A stretch of DNA of 64,000 nucleotides from Lysobacterales bacterium (GTDB lineage Bacteria > Pseudomonadota > Gammaproteobacteria > Xanthomonadales > Marinicellaceae). The notes under the pieces are model-generated. The model saw only the letters and a list, made by a program, of their open reading frames with translations. It was not told the origin of the DNA and did no database searches. Below are positions 7,655 to 15,565 of this stretch, one piece after another. Location of the stretch: contig JAMOMK010000026.1 of NCBI GenBank assembly GCA_027067055.1, positions 1 through 64,000 on the forward strand, read 5' to 3'. Made by a program: the position numbers and the translations under genes. Every line of letters begins with the position of its first letter. The first letter of the stretch is position 1.

Positions 7655-8371
7655 ATGAGTAATAAATTTATTATTTTAATGGTATTGGTCTCATCATTTG
7701 CGATGGCAGAAACAAAACCAATATTTACAGAGCCAATGGCGGTAAGAGCTGGTGCTGCGGTGATTCCAGATAATGCTTATGATGGTACTATTGCAAGTAT
7801 GGAATGCCTTATAGTCCCAGGTCCAGGCGGTGATATTACTGATATGAATGTAGATATTGACTTAGAGCATACATGGGCAGGTGACCTGGTTATAAAAGTT
7901 GTTGCTCCAAATGCAGCTGTATTAACACTTCAAAGCAGAGCTGGTTTCGCGGAACCAGCTGATGATGGCACTGGTGGGTTTGGCGATAGTAGTGATTATC
8001 AAGCGGGTAGTATTATCAATTTTTCCAATGGTGGTGCAACTTCTGCTGAAGATGCGGGATCAACAATTATTGGTACTGACTTTATTTGTACTACAGATGG
8101 TTTATGTAACTACTTTCCATTTCCAGATCAAGGGCCTGGTACGGATTTTACAGATTTTGTAGGTATGGACTCAGCTGGTAATTGGCAGGTATGTATCGGT
8201 GATGCTGGTGGTGGAGATACTGGCAACTTCATTTCAGCAAATATCAATTTCACAGTTGCAGCCGTGTTAGCTCCGCCAACACCTGTTCCTTCAGTTTCTT
8301 TTTATGGTATTCTTTTGCTGATGAGTTTAGTAATTACTATGATGGTTTACAAACAAAAACGCAGAGTTTGA
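7655..8371 (+). CDS. P-domain (proprotein convertase-type) surface protein with IPTL/PEP-CTERM-like tail
   Basis: 238 residues. A signal peptide (MSNKFIILMVLVSSFAMA) is followed by a jelly-roll like the P domain of kexin/subtilisin convertases: DMNVDIDLEHTWAGDLVIKV, then FTDFVGMDSAGNWQVCIGDAGGGDTGNF. In other bacteria such domains sit after subtilases; here the domain stands alone. The tail is PVPSVSFYG, one transmembrane segment, then KQKRRV. This is the three-part layout of IPTL- and PEP-CTERM sorting signals, processed by exosortase-type enzymes. No exosortase is in the window. The protein is probably attached to the cell surface or passed into the matrix. A transcription terminator follows at 8659. 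Divergent from the C25 peptidase. Confidence 0.8.
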   Translation: MSNKFIILMVLVSSFAMAETKPIFTEPMAVRAGAAVIPDNAYDGTIASMECLIVPGPGGDITDMNVDIDLEHTWAGDLVIKVVAPNAAVLTLQSRAGFAEPADDGTGGFGDSSDYQAGSIINFSNGGATSAEDAGSTIIGTDFICTTDGLCNYFPFPDQGPGTDFTDFVGMDSAGNWQVCIGDAGGGDTGNFISANINFTVAAVLAPPTPVPSVSFYGILLLMSLVITMMVYKQKRRV

Positions 8372-8411
8372 TGTGGGTGAATTCGTAACTATGAACCTGG
8401 CATGTATCATC

Positions 8412-8431
8412 ATTCCTGACTTCACAGGAAT
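8412..8431. repeat. ATTCCTG palindrome
   Basis: ATTCCTG and CAGGAAT flank six bases, followed by GGCGGG. This resembles the dispersed cattcctg/caggaatgg palindromes of many proteobacterial genomes. A degenerate relative lies at 46014-46033 after rplA. Confidence 0.6.
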
Positions 8432-8471
8432 GGCGGGTAGGAAATGAAGAGTTAGTTACAACTTTTTTTAT

Positions 8472-8638
8472 TACCCAAATCCCGATATAGAAATGCGCTT
8501 GATAGTGCAAGTAACTGATGTGCATAGGAAATCAAGAAAAACTAAAGTCACCTCATTGGTGATGAAGCTTTTTCTGGGTTTTCTAGGAGCATCAAGGACT
8601 TGTGCTAGCATCGTATTTTCTATATCGGGATTTGGGTA
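8472..8638. mobile_element. 167-bp MITE-like palindromic element
   Basis: The ends are perfect 22-bp inverted repeats: TACCCAAATCCCGATATAGA plus AA at 8472-8493, mirrored at 8617-8638. Inside, the arms stay partly complementary down to a central TCACC-TCATT-GGTGA hairpin, so the transcript could fold into one long stem. There is no open frame. TA at both edges would fit insertion at TA by an IS630/Tc1-type transposase; that family is a guess. Confidence 0.7.
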
Positions 8639-8658
8639 TTAATAAAAGCTTTAAATAG

Positions 8659-8693
8659 AAATCTGTATGTGTAAAAAGCATACAGATTTTTTT
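8659..8693 (+). terminator. Rho-independent terminator
   Basis: AAATCTGTATG pairs with CATACAGATTT around a nine-base loop, followed by T. It ends the P-domain gene and may serve the esterase gene from the other side. Together with the MITE-like element and a short palindrome it accounts for the 383-bp gap 8372-8754. Confidence 0.8.
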
Positions 8694-8754
8694 GCATAAA
8701 TTTGAATAAACAACTTACTTGGAAGTAATGTTTTATTGGTAATCAGTTTTTTTT

Positions 8755-9594
8755 CTAGTCTTGATTAGTAAAAGTGCCAATTTTGCCCCAAGCTTTTTGT
8801 GGAAGATTGTAATCAATTTGATGTCCTCCACTAAATTCATTAATCCATAGGTTTTGATTATCAACCCAGCCTGCATTGATAAATACTTGGTGGTTTGAAC
8901 GGGATAAATTGCGCAAGTTAGGTCCGGAAGTATCAAATGTTCCAACAGAAATATAGAGGGGTATTTTTCGACTAGCTGAAAAAGGTGCATTGGTTCCAGC
9001 ATAAGCTTCAAGTACTCCAGCACTGACAATATAGGCAGCAAATTCTTGAGAGTTAAATAGCATCAAGGCATGTAAGATATGTCCACCAGCTGAAAAGCCG
9101 TGAGCATAAATACGTGTTTTTTCAATATTGTAGTAGCGGTACATATTCTCTAAAATCAAATCGAGAATAGCGACATCTCTATCAGGTACCCAACCACCGC
9201 CTAGTTCTCCAGTGGCAGCCTGAGCAACGACAATAAAATTATTGACATCACCTGTTGGTTGCCAAAAGTCCCGCATGGCTTTGGCATTGCTTGGGGCTGT
9301 TCCAGCACCAGCTGCACCATGCCATGTAAATAACAAAGGCATGGGATTATTAGGGGTATAACTTGGGGGAATCGAGACGTAATAAGTATAAGTTTTGCCG
9401 TTATAAGTCACATGGCGATTAAAAGTGCCAGGATAAGCACCGCGCTTACCGCTACTGGGTTGTGATACAGTTTGAAAATTGGCTTTAAAAAGTACATCAT
9501 TATTGGCGTGAAAGACATCATCTTCGGCAAAGCTGTTTGCCGAAAACAAAAAAATAATGAGAAGACTAAGTTTCTTTTTCCAATTTTTCAACAT
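8755..9594 (-). CDS. Secreted PHB-depolymerase/LpqC-type esterase
   Basis: 279 residues from ATG 9594, chosen because AGGG lies upstream and a proper signal peptide ([23 protein letters not shown]) then follows; a start at 9687 would bury that signal. The fold is an alpha/beta hydrolase of the esterase_PHB group: LFTWHGAAG as oxyanion loop, nucleophile serine in HGFSAGGH, a likely acid in [10 protein letters not shown] and histidine in SGGHQIDY. It should act outside the cell or in the periplasm on an ester whose identity cannot be read from sequence. The start overlaps the end of parC by 29 bp, so translation may be coupled. The mature start [16 protein letters not shown] faintly echoes the IFxxxFE motif. 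Confidence 0.82.
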   Translation of the reverse strand: MLKNWKKKLSLLIIFLFSANSFAEDDVFHANNDVLFKANFQTVSQPSSGKRGAYPGTFNRHVTYNGKTYTYYVSIPPSYTPNNPMPLLFTWHGAAGAGTAPSNAKAMRDFWQPTGDVNNFIVVAQAATGELGGGWVPDRDVAILDLILENMYRYYNIEKTRIYAHGFSAGGHILHALMLFNSQEFAAYIVSAGVLEAYAGTNAPFSASRKIPLYISVGTFDTSGPNLRNLSRSNHQVFINAGWVDNQNLWINEFSGGHQIDYNLPQKAWGKIGTFTNQD

Positions 9595-11806
9595 TTCTAA
9601 ACCCTTTTGGTAGCAGACTACCACGTTTTGCGCGATAACCAAGGAAGTTTTGTAAATCATTCCACTTAATACGAATATAACGCGCACCTGCCCAAACTAA
9701 AAATGAATCATTTTCACTAACAACCAGCATATCAACCATTGTTTCATCACCGGCTTTTAATAATTTTGGCGGAATATTAATCATCTTATTGCCTTTGCCT
9801 TTGGTTAAGTGTGGTAATTCACGCACAGGAAAAGCCAACAAATGTCCTTGCGAAGTGGCACAAACAATAAAATCTTCATCAACATTATTAACTACTCTTG
9901 GTGGTAAAGTAGTAAAGTCGCCTTTGGGAACGGATATGGCGTGTTTACCTGCTTTTACTTTGGAGTATAGGTTTTCCATCTCGGTGATAAAACCATAACC
10001 AGCTGAAGATGCCATTAGCAACATGGTATCGGGTTTTTCACAGATTGTTGCGACAAATTGTGAATCCTCTGGCAACTTAAACTTGGTAGTTAAGGCTTCG
10101 CCTTGACCACGTGCTGATGGCAAGGTGTGTGATAGCAAAGAAAAAGCACGACCATAATTACTTAAGAAAACGGCATTGAGATTGGTGCGACCATAGGCAT
10201 GGTGTGCGTATTCATCACCTGATTTAAAGTTTAATTTACTTACATCAATATCATGACCTTTTGCAGCACGCACCCATCCAGCTTTGGACAAAATAATGGT
10301 GTTTGGTTCGTTTGGTACTAAGGAGGTTTCATCAAAGACTTTGGCTGCAGATCTGTCAACAATTGGTGAGCGACGTGCATCACCATGTAATTCTGTTTCT
10401 TCCATGATTTCAGTTTTGATCAGTTTTTTCAACTTAGCGCGTGACATCAAAATGCCAGTGATTTTGTCACGTTCCGCCATCAACTCCATTTGCTCGGTGC
10501 GGATTTTCATCTCTTCAAGTTTGGCTAAATTGCGCAACTTGGTTTCTAAAATGGCTTCGGCTTGAATTTCTGATAGCTTAAAGGTTTCAATCAGTACTTC
10601 TTTTGGGTGGTCTTCTTCGCGGATAATGCGAATCACTTCATCCAAGTCCAAATAAGCAATCAACAAACCTTCTAAAATATGCAAACGTGCATCAACTTTA
10701 TCCAGTCTTGTTTGTAAACGCCTACGAACAGTTTCGGTTCTAAAGGTTAGCCATTCGTGCAAAATCATCTTAAGGTTTTTAACTTGTGGACGTTTGTCCA
10801 AACCAATCATGTTTAAGTTAACGCGGAATGATTTTTCTAAGTCTGTTGTTACATACAAATGACTCATCAAACCTTCGTAATCAATGCGGTTAGAGCGTGG
10901 AATAATCACAAGTCTAAACGGGTTTTCATGATCCGATTCATCACGTAAATCTTCAACCATAGGCAGCTTTTTGGCACGCATTTGGTTGGCAATTTGTTCT
11001 AAAATTTTGGCAGGGCTGGCTTGATGAGGCAAAGCGGTGATTATAATATTTTTATCTTCACGCATATGTACACAACGCATGCGAATACTGCCTTTACCAT
11101 TAGTATACATCTCAACAATGTCTTTGCGTGGTGTAATGATTTCTGCAAAAGTTGGGTAATCAGGGCCCTGAATATGCTGGCACAAATCTTCGATAGTCGA
11201 ATCAGGATGGTCCAGAAGTTGAAATAAAGCCGCTGAGACTTCACGTAAATTATGTGGCGGTACATCGGTTGCCATACCAACGGCAATACCCGAACCACCA
11301 TTGAGTAAAATATTGGGTAATCGTGCTGGCAAAAATACAGGTTCTTGCAAAGTGCCATCAAAATTCGGTTGCCAGTCAACTGTTCCAAGCGGAACTTCTT
11401 GCAATAAAGATTTTGAATAAGACGTTAAACGTGATTCAGTATAACGCATGGCAGCAAAGGACTTGGGGTCATCGGGAGAACCAAAATTACCTTGACCATC
11501 AACCAATGGATAACGGTATGAAAAGGGTTGCGCCATTAACACCATTGCCTCATAACTGGCAGAATCACCATGTGGATGGTATTTACCAATGACATCACCA
11601 ATGGTACGTGCTGATTTTTTATGTTTTGACTTGGCAGATAAACCCAATTCACTCATAGCAAAGATAATGCGTCGTTGCACAGGCTTTAAACCATCACCAA
11701 CAAAAGGCAAAGCACGATCCAATACAACATACATGGAATAATCTAAATAAGCTTTTTCCGCATATTCGCCCATCGGCATGATTTCAAAATTTAATATTTT
11801 TGACAT
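9566..11806 (-). CDS. parC: DNA topoisomerase IV subunit A
   Basis: 746 residues, the normal length for gammaproteobacterial ParC. The N-terminal breakage-reunion domain has the catalytic tyrosine in [10 protein letters not shown]. The quinolone-determining region [14 protein letters not shown] keeps serine 82 and glutamate 86, the residues usually changed in resistant strains. The C-terminal half carries the beta-pinwheel repeats ([19 protein letters not shown]). With ParE it unlinks daughter chromosomes and relaxes supercoils. parE is not adjacent. The esterase gene begins inside its last codons. This is ParC rather than GyrA by length and by the start [20 protein letters not shown]. Confidence 0.96.
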   Translation of the reverse strand: MSKILNFEIMPMGEYAEKAYLDYSMYVVLDRALPFVGDGLKPVQRRIIFAMSELGLSAKSKHKKSARTIGDVIGKYHPHGDSASYEAMVLMAQPFSYRYPLVDGQGNFGSPDDPKSFAAMRYTESRLTSYSKSLLQEVPLGTVDWQPNFDGTLQEPVFLPARLPNILLNGGSGIAVGMATDVPPHNLREVSAALFQLLDHPDSTIEDLCQHIQGPDYPTFAEIITPRKDIVEMYTNGKGSIRMRCVHMREDKNIIITALPHQASPAKILEQIANQMRAKKLPMVEDLRDESDHENPFRLVIIPRSNRIDYEGLMSHLYVTTDLEKSFRVNLNMIGLDKRPQVKNLKMILHEWLTFRTETVRRRLQTRLDKVDARLHILEGLLIAYLDLDEVIRIIREEDHPKEVLIETFKLSEIQAEAILETKLRNLAKLEEMKIRTEQMELMAERDKITGILMSRAKLKKLIKTEIMEETELHGDARRSPIVDRSAAKVFDETSLVPNEPNTIILSKAGWVRAAKGHDIDVSKLNFKSGDEYAHHAYGRTNLNAVFLSNYGRAFSLLSHTLPSARGQGEALTTKFKLPEDSQFVATICEKPDTMLLMASSAGYGFITEMENLYSKVKAGKHAISVPKGDFTTLPPRVVNNVDEDFIVCATSQGHLLAFPVRELPHLTKGKGNKMINIPPKLLKAGDETMVDMLVVSENDSFLVWAGARYIRIKWNDLQNFLGYRAKRGSLLPKGFRNVEKLEKET

Positions 11807-11924
11807 TAATTACATAAGTTAAATTTAATTAATGTCTATTTTACACGCATCAGCAAAAGAGTGTATAAAAGCACAACAAAAAGGTAAAATTTAAGGGAGT
11901 GTTATTTGAAAACTCGATGCATGT

Positions 11925-11945
11925 GTAGAATGGGCTCCACCCATC
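11925..11945 (+). repeat. REP palindrome 1
   Basis: GTAG followed by the imperfect palindrome AATGGGCTCCACCCATC. It has diverged slightly from the other four copies. It forms an inverted pair with 12004-12024. Confidence 0.75.
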
Positions 11946-12003
11946 AAGGTAAAACTCTTACACAAAGCTTAGTGTGTATCCTTGAAGAAATCCGTATTGT
12001 TTC

Positions 12004-12024
12004 GATGGGCGCAGCCCATCCTAC
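12004..12024 (-). repeat. REP palindrome 2 (inverted)
   Basis: GATGGGCGCAGCCCATC followed by CTAC, so the GTAG head faces left. It is paired with 11925-11945, and the interval matches 12686-12783 in sequence. Confidence 0.8.
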
Positions 12025-12071
12025 GGGGAGAATTGAGTTTACTTTGGATTCAATATTAACTGGATGTTTGG

Positions 12072-12092
12072 GTAGGATGGGCTCTGCCCATC
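12072..12092 (+). repeat. REP palindrome 3
   Basis: GTAG plus GATGGGCTCTGCCCATC, five bases beyond the stop codon of the transposase gene. Confidence 0.8.
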
Positions 12093-12097
12093 AAAAA

Positions 12098-12634
12098 CTA
12101 ATGGTAATCTTTAAGTTGAGTAAAATCACACCACTCTTCATCATAAAAACCAGCAGAAACAAATTTTCTAAATGACGAAAACTCCCAATCGTAAGCTTTA
12201 TTCACTAGTCCATGTTTTACAGGGTTGTAATGGATATAATCGGTTAAATGATTTAAATCGATCTCATTACGGATGGTGTGTTCATAAAATCGCCTATGCC
12301 AGACACCACTTTCTCTTTTATTTACTTTACTCTGTGATATTTCCTCTAATAACTGTTGACGTAATTGAGTGGGTAAAATTTTTGTAAATGTCATTTTTAT
12401 TAATGAAATGATTTTTGGATAGTCAGCAATATGCTCTGGTTTTAAGATTGTATGAAAATGTTCAGGCATAATTGAGATGGCATAAATTTCATATCTAAAC
12501 TGTTTTTTGCACTGTTGTAAAGCTTGTTTGAATTCGGAAATATAATCAGTTAATAAACTGCGTTTGCGATTATTAATTGTAACAGTGATAAAAACATAAC
12601 TGTTTTCAACAAAGACTCTTCTAAAATTTGGCAT
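12098..12634 (-). CDS. REP-associated tyrosine transposase (RAYT)
   Basis: 178 residues, the usual length for a RAYT. It has the HUH motif in MPEHFHTILKP, the WHRRFYEHTI segment and the nucleophile tyrosine in DYIHYNPVKHGL. It differs from the transposase at 2094 in lacking the DnaA-like tail. GTAG-headed REP palindromes lie directly after its stop and on both outer sides, the arrangement in which RAYTs are believed to mobilise REP elements by single-strand nicking. The frame is intact. Confidence 0.92.
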   Translation of the reverse strand: MPNFRRVFVENSYVFITVTINNRKRSLLTDYISEFKQALQQCKKQFRYEIYAISIMPEHFHTILKPEHIADYPKIISLIKMTFTKILPTQLRQQLLEEISQSKVNKRESGVWHRRFYEHTIRNEIDLNHLTDYIHYNPVKHGLVNKAYDWEFSSFRKFVSAGFYDEEWCDFTQLKDYH

Positions 12635-12685
12635 AGTGAAATTATAGCATAAACATAATATTTATAATAAAAACTCGATGCATGT

Positions 12686-12706
12686 GTAGGATGGGCTCTG
12701 CCCATC
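12686..12706 (+). repeat. REP palindrome 4
   Basis: GTAG plus GATGGGCTCTGCCCATC, identical to copy 3. The preceding bases AAAACTCGATGCATGT are also shared with copy 1, so the whole pair was duplicated as a unit. Confidence 0.85.
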
Positions 12707-12762
12707 AAGTTAGGGCTCTTACTCAAAGGTAGTGCTACTATTTAAGAACTAGGTATATTTTC

Positions 12763-12783
12763 GATGGGCGCAGCCTATCCTAC
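12763..12783 (-). repeat. REP palindrome 5 (inverted)
   Basis: GATGGGCGCAGCCTATC plus CTAC. Its GTAG head supplies the TAG stop codon of the DUF3291 gene. Confidence 0.8.
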
Positions 12784-13244
12784 GGTGAGAATTTACTGTT
12801 TTCCGGTTCAAACGGTTTGGCAAATATAAATGCGTGGGCACTTGGGCCGTGTTCGCGTAAATAATCCAGGCGTTGTTTGCCTTCTTCAATACTTGGGATA
12901 TGACCTGCGGGTACCCACCACATGGCTTGGTGTTTTGGCACGATTTTGTTAAACCAGGCTTCGCGGTCTTGGATCAGCTCCACATGTGCCGTTCGATACA
13001 CGTAGTTTTTGAGTGAGTCTATATCTTGCCAAACACTCATATTAACCAATAATAACGGATCATCAAAAACACGAATAGAGGTGTTATCACCTTCTTCGGA
13101 TTGCATTCGCCAGACAAAACCATCGGCATTATCGGCTAGAGCATTGATTTCTTCTAATCTGTTGATAAAGCCCTGCATAACAGGCATGTCCATTTCATCT
13201 TGGGCTTGGGCAATATTGATTTGTGCAAGATTATATTTTTTCAT
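12780..13244 (-). CDS. DUF3291 family protein
   Basis: 154 residues. The start MKKYNLAQINIAQAQDEMD and the segments GFVWRMQSEEGDNTSI, SVWQDIDSLKNYVYRTAHVELI and HQAMWWVPAGHIPSIEEG are characteristic of DUF3291, a small cytoplasmic dimeric alpha/beta-barrel fold related to antibiotic-biosynthesis monooxygenases. Substrate and function are unknown. The stop codon TAG is formed by the GTAG head of a REP palindrome, so the C-terminus (after about FEPEN) may have been reshaped by REP insertion. It stands alone between the RAYT gene and a secreted-protein operon. Confidence 0.85.
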   Translation of the reverse strand: MKKYNLAQINIAQAQDEMDMPVMQGFINRLEEINALADNADGFVWRMQSEEGDNTSIRVFDDPLLLVNMSVWQDIDSLKNYVYRTAHVELIQDREAWFNKIVPKHQAMWWVPAGHIPSIEEGKQRLDYLREHGPSAHAFIFAKPFEPENSKFSP

Positions 13245-13324
13245 GGTTTGACCTATCAGTTTTGCCTATATTGGGAAATAGGTAGTATAACAAAGGATGC
13301 TTTATACGTTAAATAATGAGGCAT

Positions 13325-13356
13325 AAAAAAACCGCATAGAAGCATACGGTTTTTTG
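13325..13356 (-). terminator. Bidirectional terminator-like hairpin
   Basis: AAAAAACCG and CGGTTTTTT flank a 12-base interior with partial pairing. It lies 15 bp after the stop of the secreted-protein operon and would end it. Confidence 0.7.
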
Positions 13357-13370
13357 TTAGAATGGGATTT

Positions 13371-14432
13371 TTAGTAAACAAGAATCATTATCTGACCATT
13401 GTTTCCAGCACCAGAACTAGTGCTAAAACGAGCACAATTTAAATCAAGACCTGAGCCAGATATTTGACAATTAGCACTTTTCCCCGACAAATCATCCACC
13501 ACTGACACTTGATAAAACCTATTGCTGATATCGAAAGGAAAGGTGATTTTACACAATCCATTGACACCCGAGCTTGCAATGTTTGCCACGCCATTATCTA
13601 CGCCATTGTATTGTTTGAATATTGAAGGACTTGCTAATGAGCAGTTTGCATGAATCATAAATTTCATTTGACCATTGATTGGTATTCCACCACCTGTTTC
13701 TAGAGGTTGTTTGGTGTTATTAAGAAATTCGATGCCTTGATTCGCGCGAATGATAAGGTGGTCATCAACATCCTCTTCCAAATAGACAAAGTCACTATCA
13801 CCAAAATTCATTCTCGCACCATGACCAATGTTTCCACCATTAGTACCAATTAATCTCAATGCACGATTATTGTTTGCAAGACTTGCCTTAACGGTTAATT
13901 TGTGAGTTGCTGAGTTAACTAAAGTGCCAACAGCTGTATTACTTAAAAAGTAAATATCTTGTCCATCTTTTGTCCAAGGAGATAAATCAACAGGGCTAGC
14001 AGGTCCCCAACCACCTGTCGTGCTAAAGGTATAAACCTGACCATTTGTTGCTGTGCCATCAATCACCTTATGGGCATAAGGTACTGCTTTTAATTTCTGT
14101 CTAGGAGAGAGGTCTATAAATGCTCCTACACCAAGACCTTTTACTCTAATTTGCAAAAAAGTTGCATAGGCATCTAAACCTGCAACGCCGAGGTCAACAT
14201 CATCAATTGTAAATAGACCATTATTTACAGGTATAAGTAAATGTTCTGATACATTTGTTTTTGAAGTGCCTGCAGCATCAAAACCTTCAATTTGGAAGTT
14301 ATAGAGGCCGTTGGCAGGCATTCCACTGTCTAAAAGTTCACCTTGGTAGGTAAAAGTGTGGTCAATCTGTTGTGCTTGTGTAATTGAGATTATAAAAAAG
14401 CTAAGCAGTATTGTTGTTATATAAAGTTTCAT
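13371..14432 (-). CDS. Secreted protein of unknown function
   Basis: 353 residues with a cleavable signal (ends SITQAQ). The mature start HTFTYQGELLDSGMPANGLYNFQIEGFDA is a beta-rich module seen in many secreted bacterial proteins, in which a gained or lost sugar- or fibre-like domain follows; LSPRQKLKAVPYAHKV ends it. The remainder is beta-rich with four to five cysteines in the last 100 residues (HANCSL, GLCKITF, ANCQISG, LNCARF), probably two disulfides. It follows the small IFTNGFE protein by 17 bp in the same operon, which suggests a shared secretion route. I cannot name an activity. Confidence 0.7.
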   Translation of the reverse strand: MKLYITTILLSFFIISITQAQQIDHTFTYQGELLDSGMPANGLYNFQIEGFDAAGTSKTNVSEHLLIPVNNGLFTIDDVDLGVAGLDAYATFLQIRVKGLGVGAFIDLSPRQKLKAVPYAHKVIDGTATNGQVYTFSTTGGWGPASPVDLSPWTKDGQDIYFLSNTAVGTLVNSATHKLTVKASLANNNRALRLIGTNGGNIGHGARMNFGDSDFVYLEEDVDDHLIIRANQGIEFLNNTKQPLETGGGIPINGQMKFMIHANCSLASPSIFKQYNGVDNGVANIASSGVNGLCKITFPFDISNRFYQVSVVDDLSGKSANCQISGSGLDLNCARFSTSSGAGNNGQIMILVY

Positions 14433-14449
14433 TTTGTTTTCCCCTGGAT

Positions 14450-14713
14450 TTATTCAAATCCGTTTGTAAATATTAGTTCAGTTTGTGGTATACTTGCTTT
14501 TTCATGCCAAAATCCACCATTTAAAGAGTAAGTTCCTCCAGTTAATGCGTTACTGGCATCTACTTGAGCAATGCTTGTATTCATCGAATACACTCCTCCG
14601 CTCATTGACCCTCCCCCATTATTTATTGAGTGTTTTTTTATTTGGAATTGCGCAGAGGCCACGCTGGCAACCAAACAAAATATCAACACTGAATATATGC
14701 GTTTATATTTCAT
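14450..14713 (-). CDS. Small secreted protein with C-terminal IFTNGFE motif
   Basis: 87 residues. A signal peptide (ends VASA) is followed by QFQIKKHSINNGGGSMSGG, two imperfect GG-x-YS-x-N segments and LNGGFWHE, then ELIFTNGFE as the very last residues. Short proteins of this build, with an (I/L)F-x-(D/N)GFE end, are familiar to me from Marinicella and related Lysobacterales, where the end is a recurrent terminal motif; I cannot run the search here. It could be a recognition tag for export or anchoring. First gene of a two-gene operon. Confidence 0.75.
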   Translation of the reverse strand: MKYKRIYSVLIFCLVASVASAQFQIKKHSINNGGGSMSGGVYSMNTSIAQVDASNALTGGTYSLNGGFWHEKASIPQTELIFTNGFE

Positions 14714-14848
14714 ATTTATCTTCCGTTTTTATTGTTTGTATTTGTTAATACGCTGTATATAAAATTTTGGTGACAATTAATTTTGCTTATTTAACTTTTA
14801 ATTAACGTAGAATAGTTAAAATGGTGGTTGCTAAATTATTAGGGAACT

Positions 14849-15547
14849 ATGCACACAACTGTTGATGATTATCAATTAATCAGGCAATCACGCCAATCAA
14901 AAAGGTATATGGTTACTTTTCTGGCTTCAGTGTTGTTATTGTTTTTGTTGTTACTTGTTCCAGTAAAAATAATTATCGAAAGTAGCAAAGAACAAACCAT
15001 AGAACTCATCTTAAGCAAGCCACCAGTAGTGGCTGAAAAAAAAGTGAGTAAAGTAGCAAAAGTTGAAAAGCCAGTAAGCAAAGGGAAAAAAGTTATTGCA
15101 GCAGCTAAGGTAAAAAAGAAACTAGTTAAACAAGCCATAATCAAGAAGCCTGAGATAAAAATAGTTAAATTCAAAACCCCAATAAAAAAACCGATAATCA
15201 CAGTAAAAAAACAGCAACCATTACCAACAACCGCTGACTTATTAAACAGCATCAAAACACGCAAAACAGTTCAACTAAGCTCAGAATTTCAAGTCAAAAC
15301 AGGCCATGAAGATAACTATGTCTATAAAAGTGTTGAACAAGCTGAAATGTTTAAAGAGTTTAAATTAATAAATGAAGAGATTGACAAGCCACAATATGAA
15401 ATGAATTTTTATGCAGAAGGAATAGAAGGGTCAGTTGAACGATTTATGGATAAAATAACCTACAAAAAACGATTCACCACTAAGTATGGAACAAAAATAG
15501 ACTGTGCAGCAGTTGCCCTAGTCATTGTTGCATGCGGTTGGAAGTAA
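14849..15547 (+). CDS. TonB/TolA-like lysine-rich inner-membrane protein
   Basis: 232 residues. A short cytoplasmic head is followed by one transmembrane helix (residues 20-41), then about 80 residues dominated by K, P, V and A with repeated KKP/KPP units, then a C-terminal domain of about 110 residues ending in DCAAVALVIVACGW with two cysteines. The build (anchor, extended periplasm-spanning linker, C-terminal domain) is that of TonB or TolA, but I do not see the TonB YP motif, and no exbB/exbD is near. SD AGGGAA precedes the ATG. Convergent with ispA. Function unknown. Confidence 0.65.
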   Translation: MHTTVDDYQLIRQSRQSKRYMVTFLASVLLLFLLLLVPVKIIIESSKEQTIELILSKPPVVAEKKVSKVAKVEKPVSKGKKVIAAAKVKKKLVKQAIIKKPEIKIVKFKTPIKKPIITVKKQQPLPTTADLLNSIKTRKTVQLSSEFQVKTGHEDNYVYKSVEQAEMFKEFKLINEEIDKPQYEMNFYAEGIEGSVERFMDKITYKKRFTTKYGTKIDCAAVALVIVACGWK

Positions 15548-15565
15548 TGTTCATTGAAATAATAA

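Noticed and set aside
9566-9687. ParC-esterase fusion or frameshift
   Set aside because: ParC has a normal length and stop, and the esterase has its own SD, ATG and signal peptide; it is a simple overlap.
12172-12387. Plus-strand open frame inside the RAYT region
   Set aside because: Antisense of the transposase gene, whose HUH and tyrosine motifs are intact on the minus strand.
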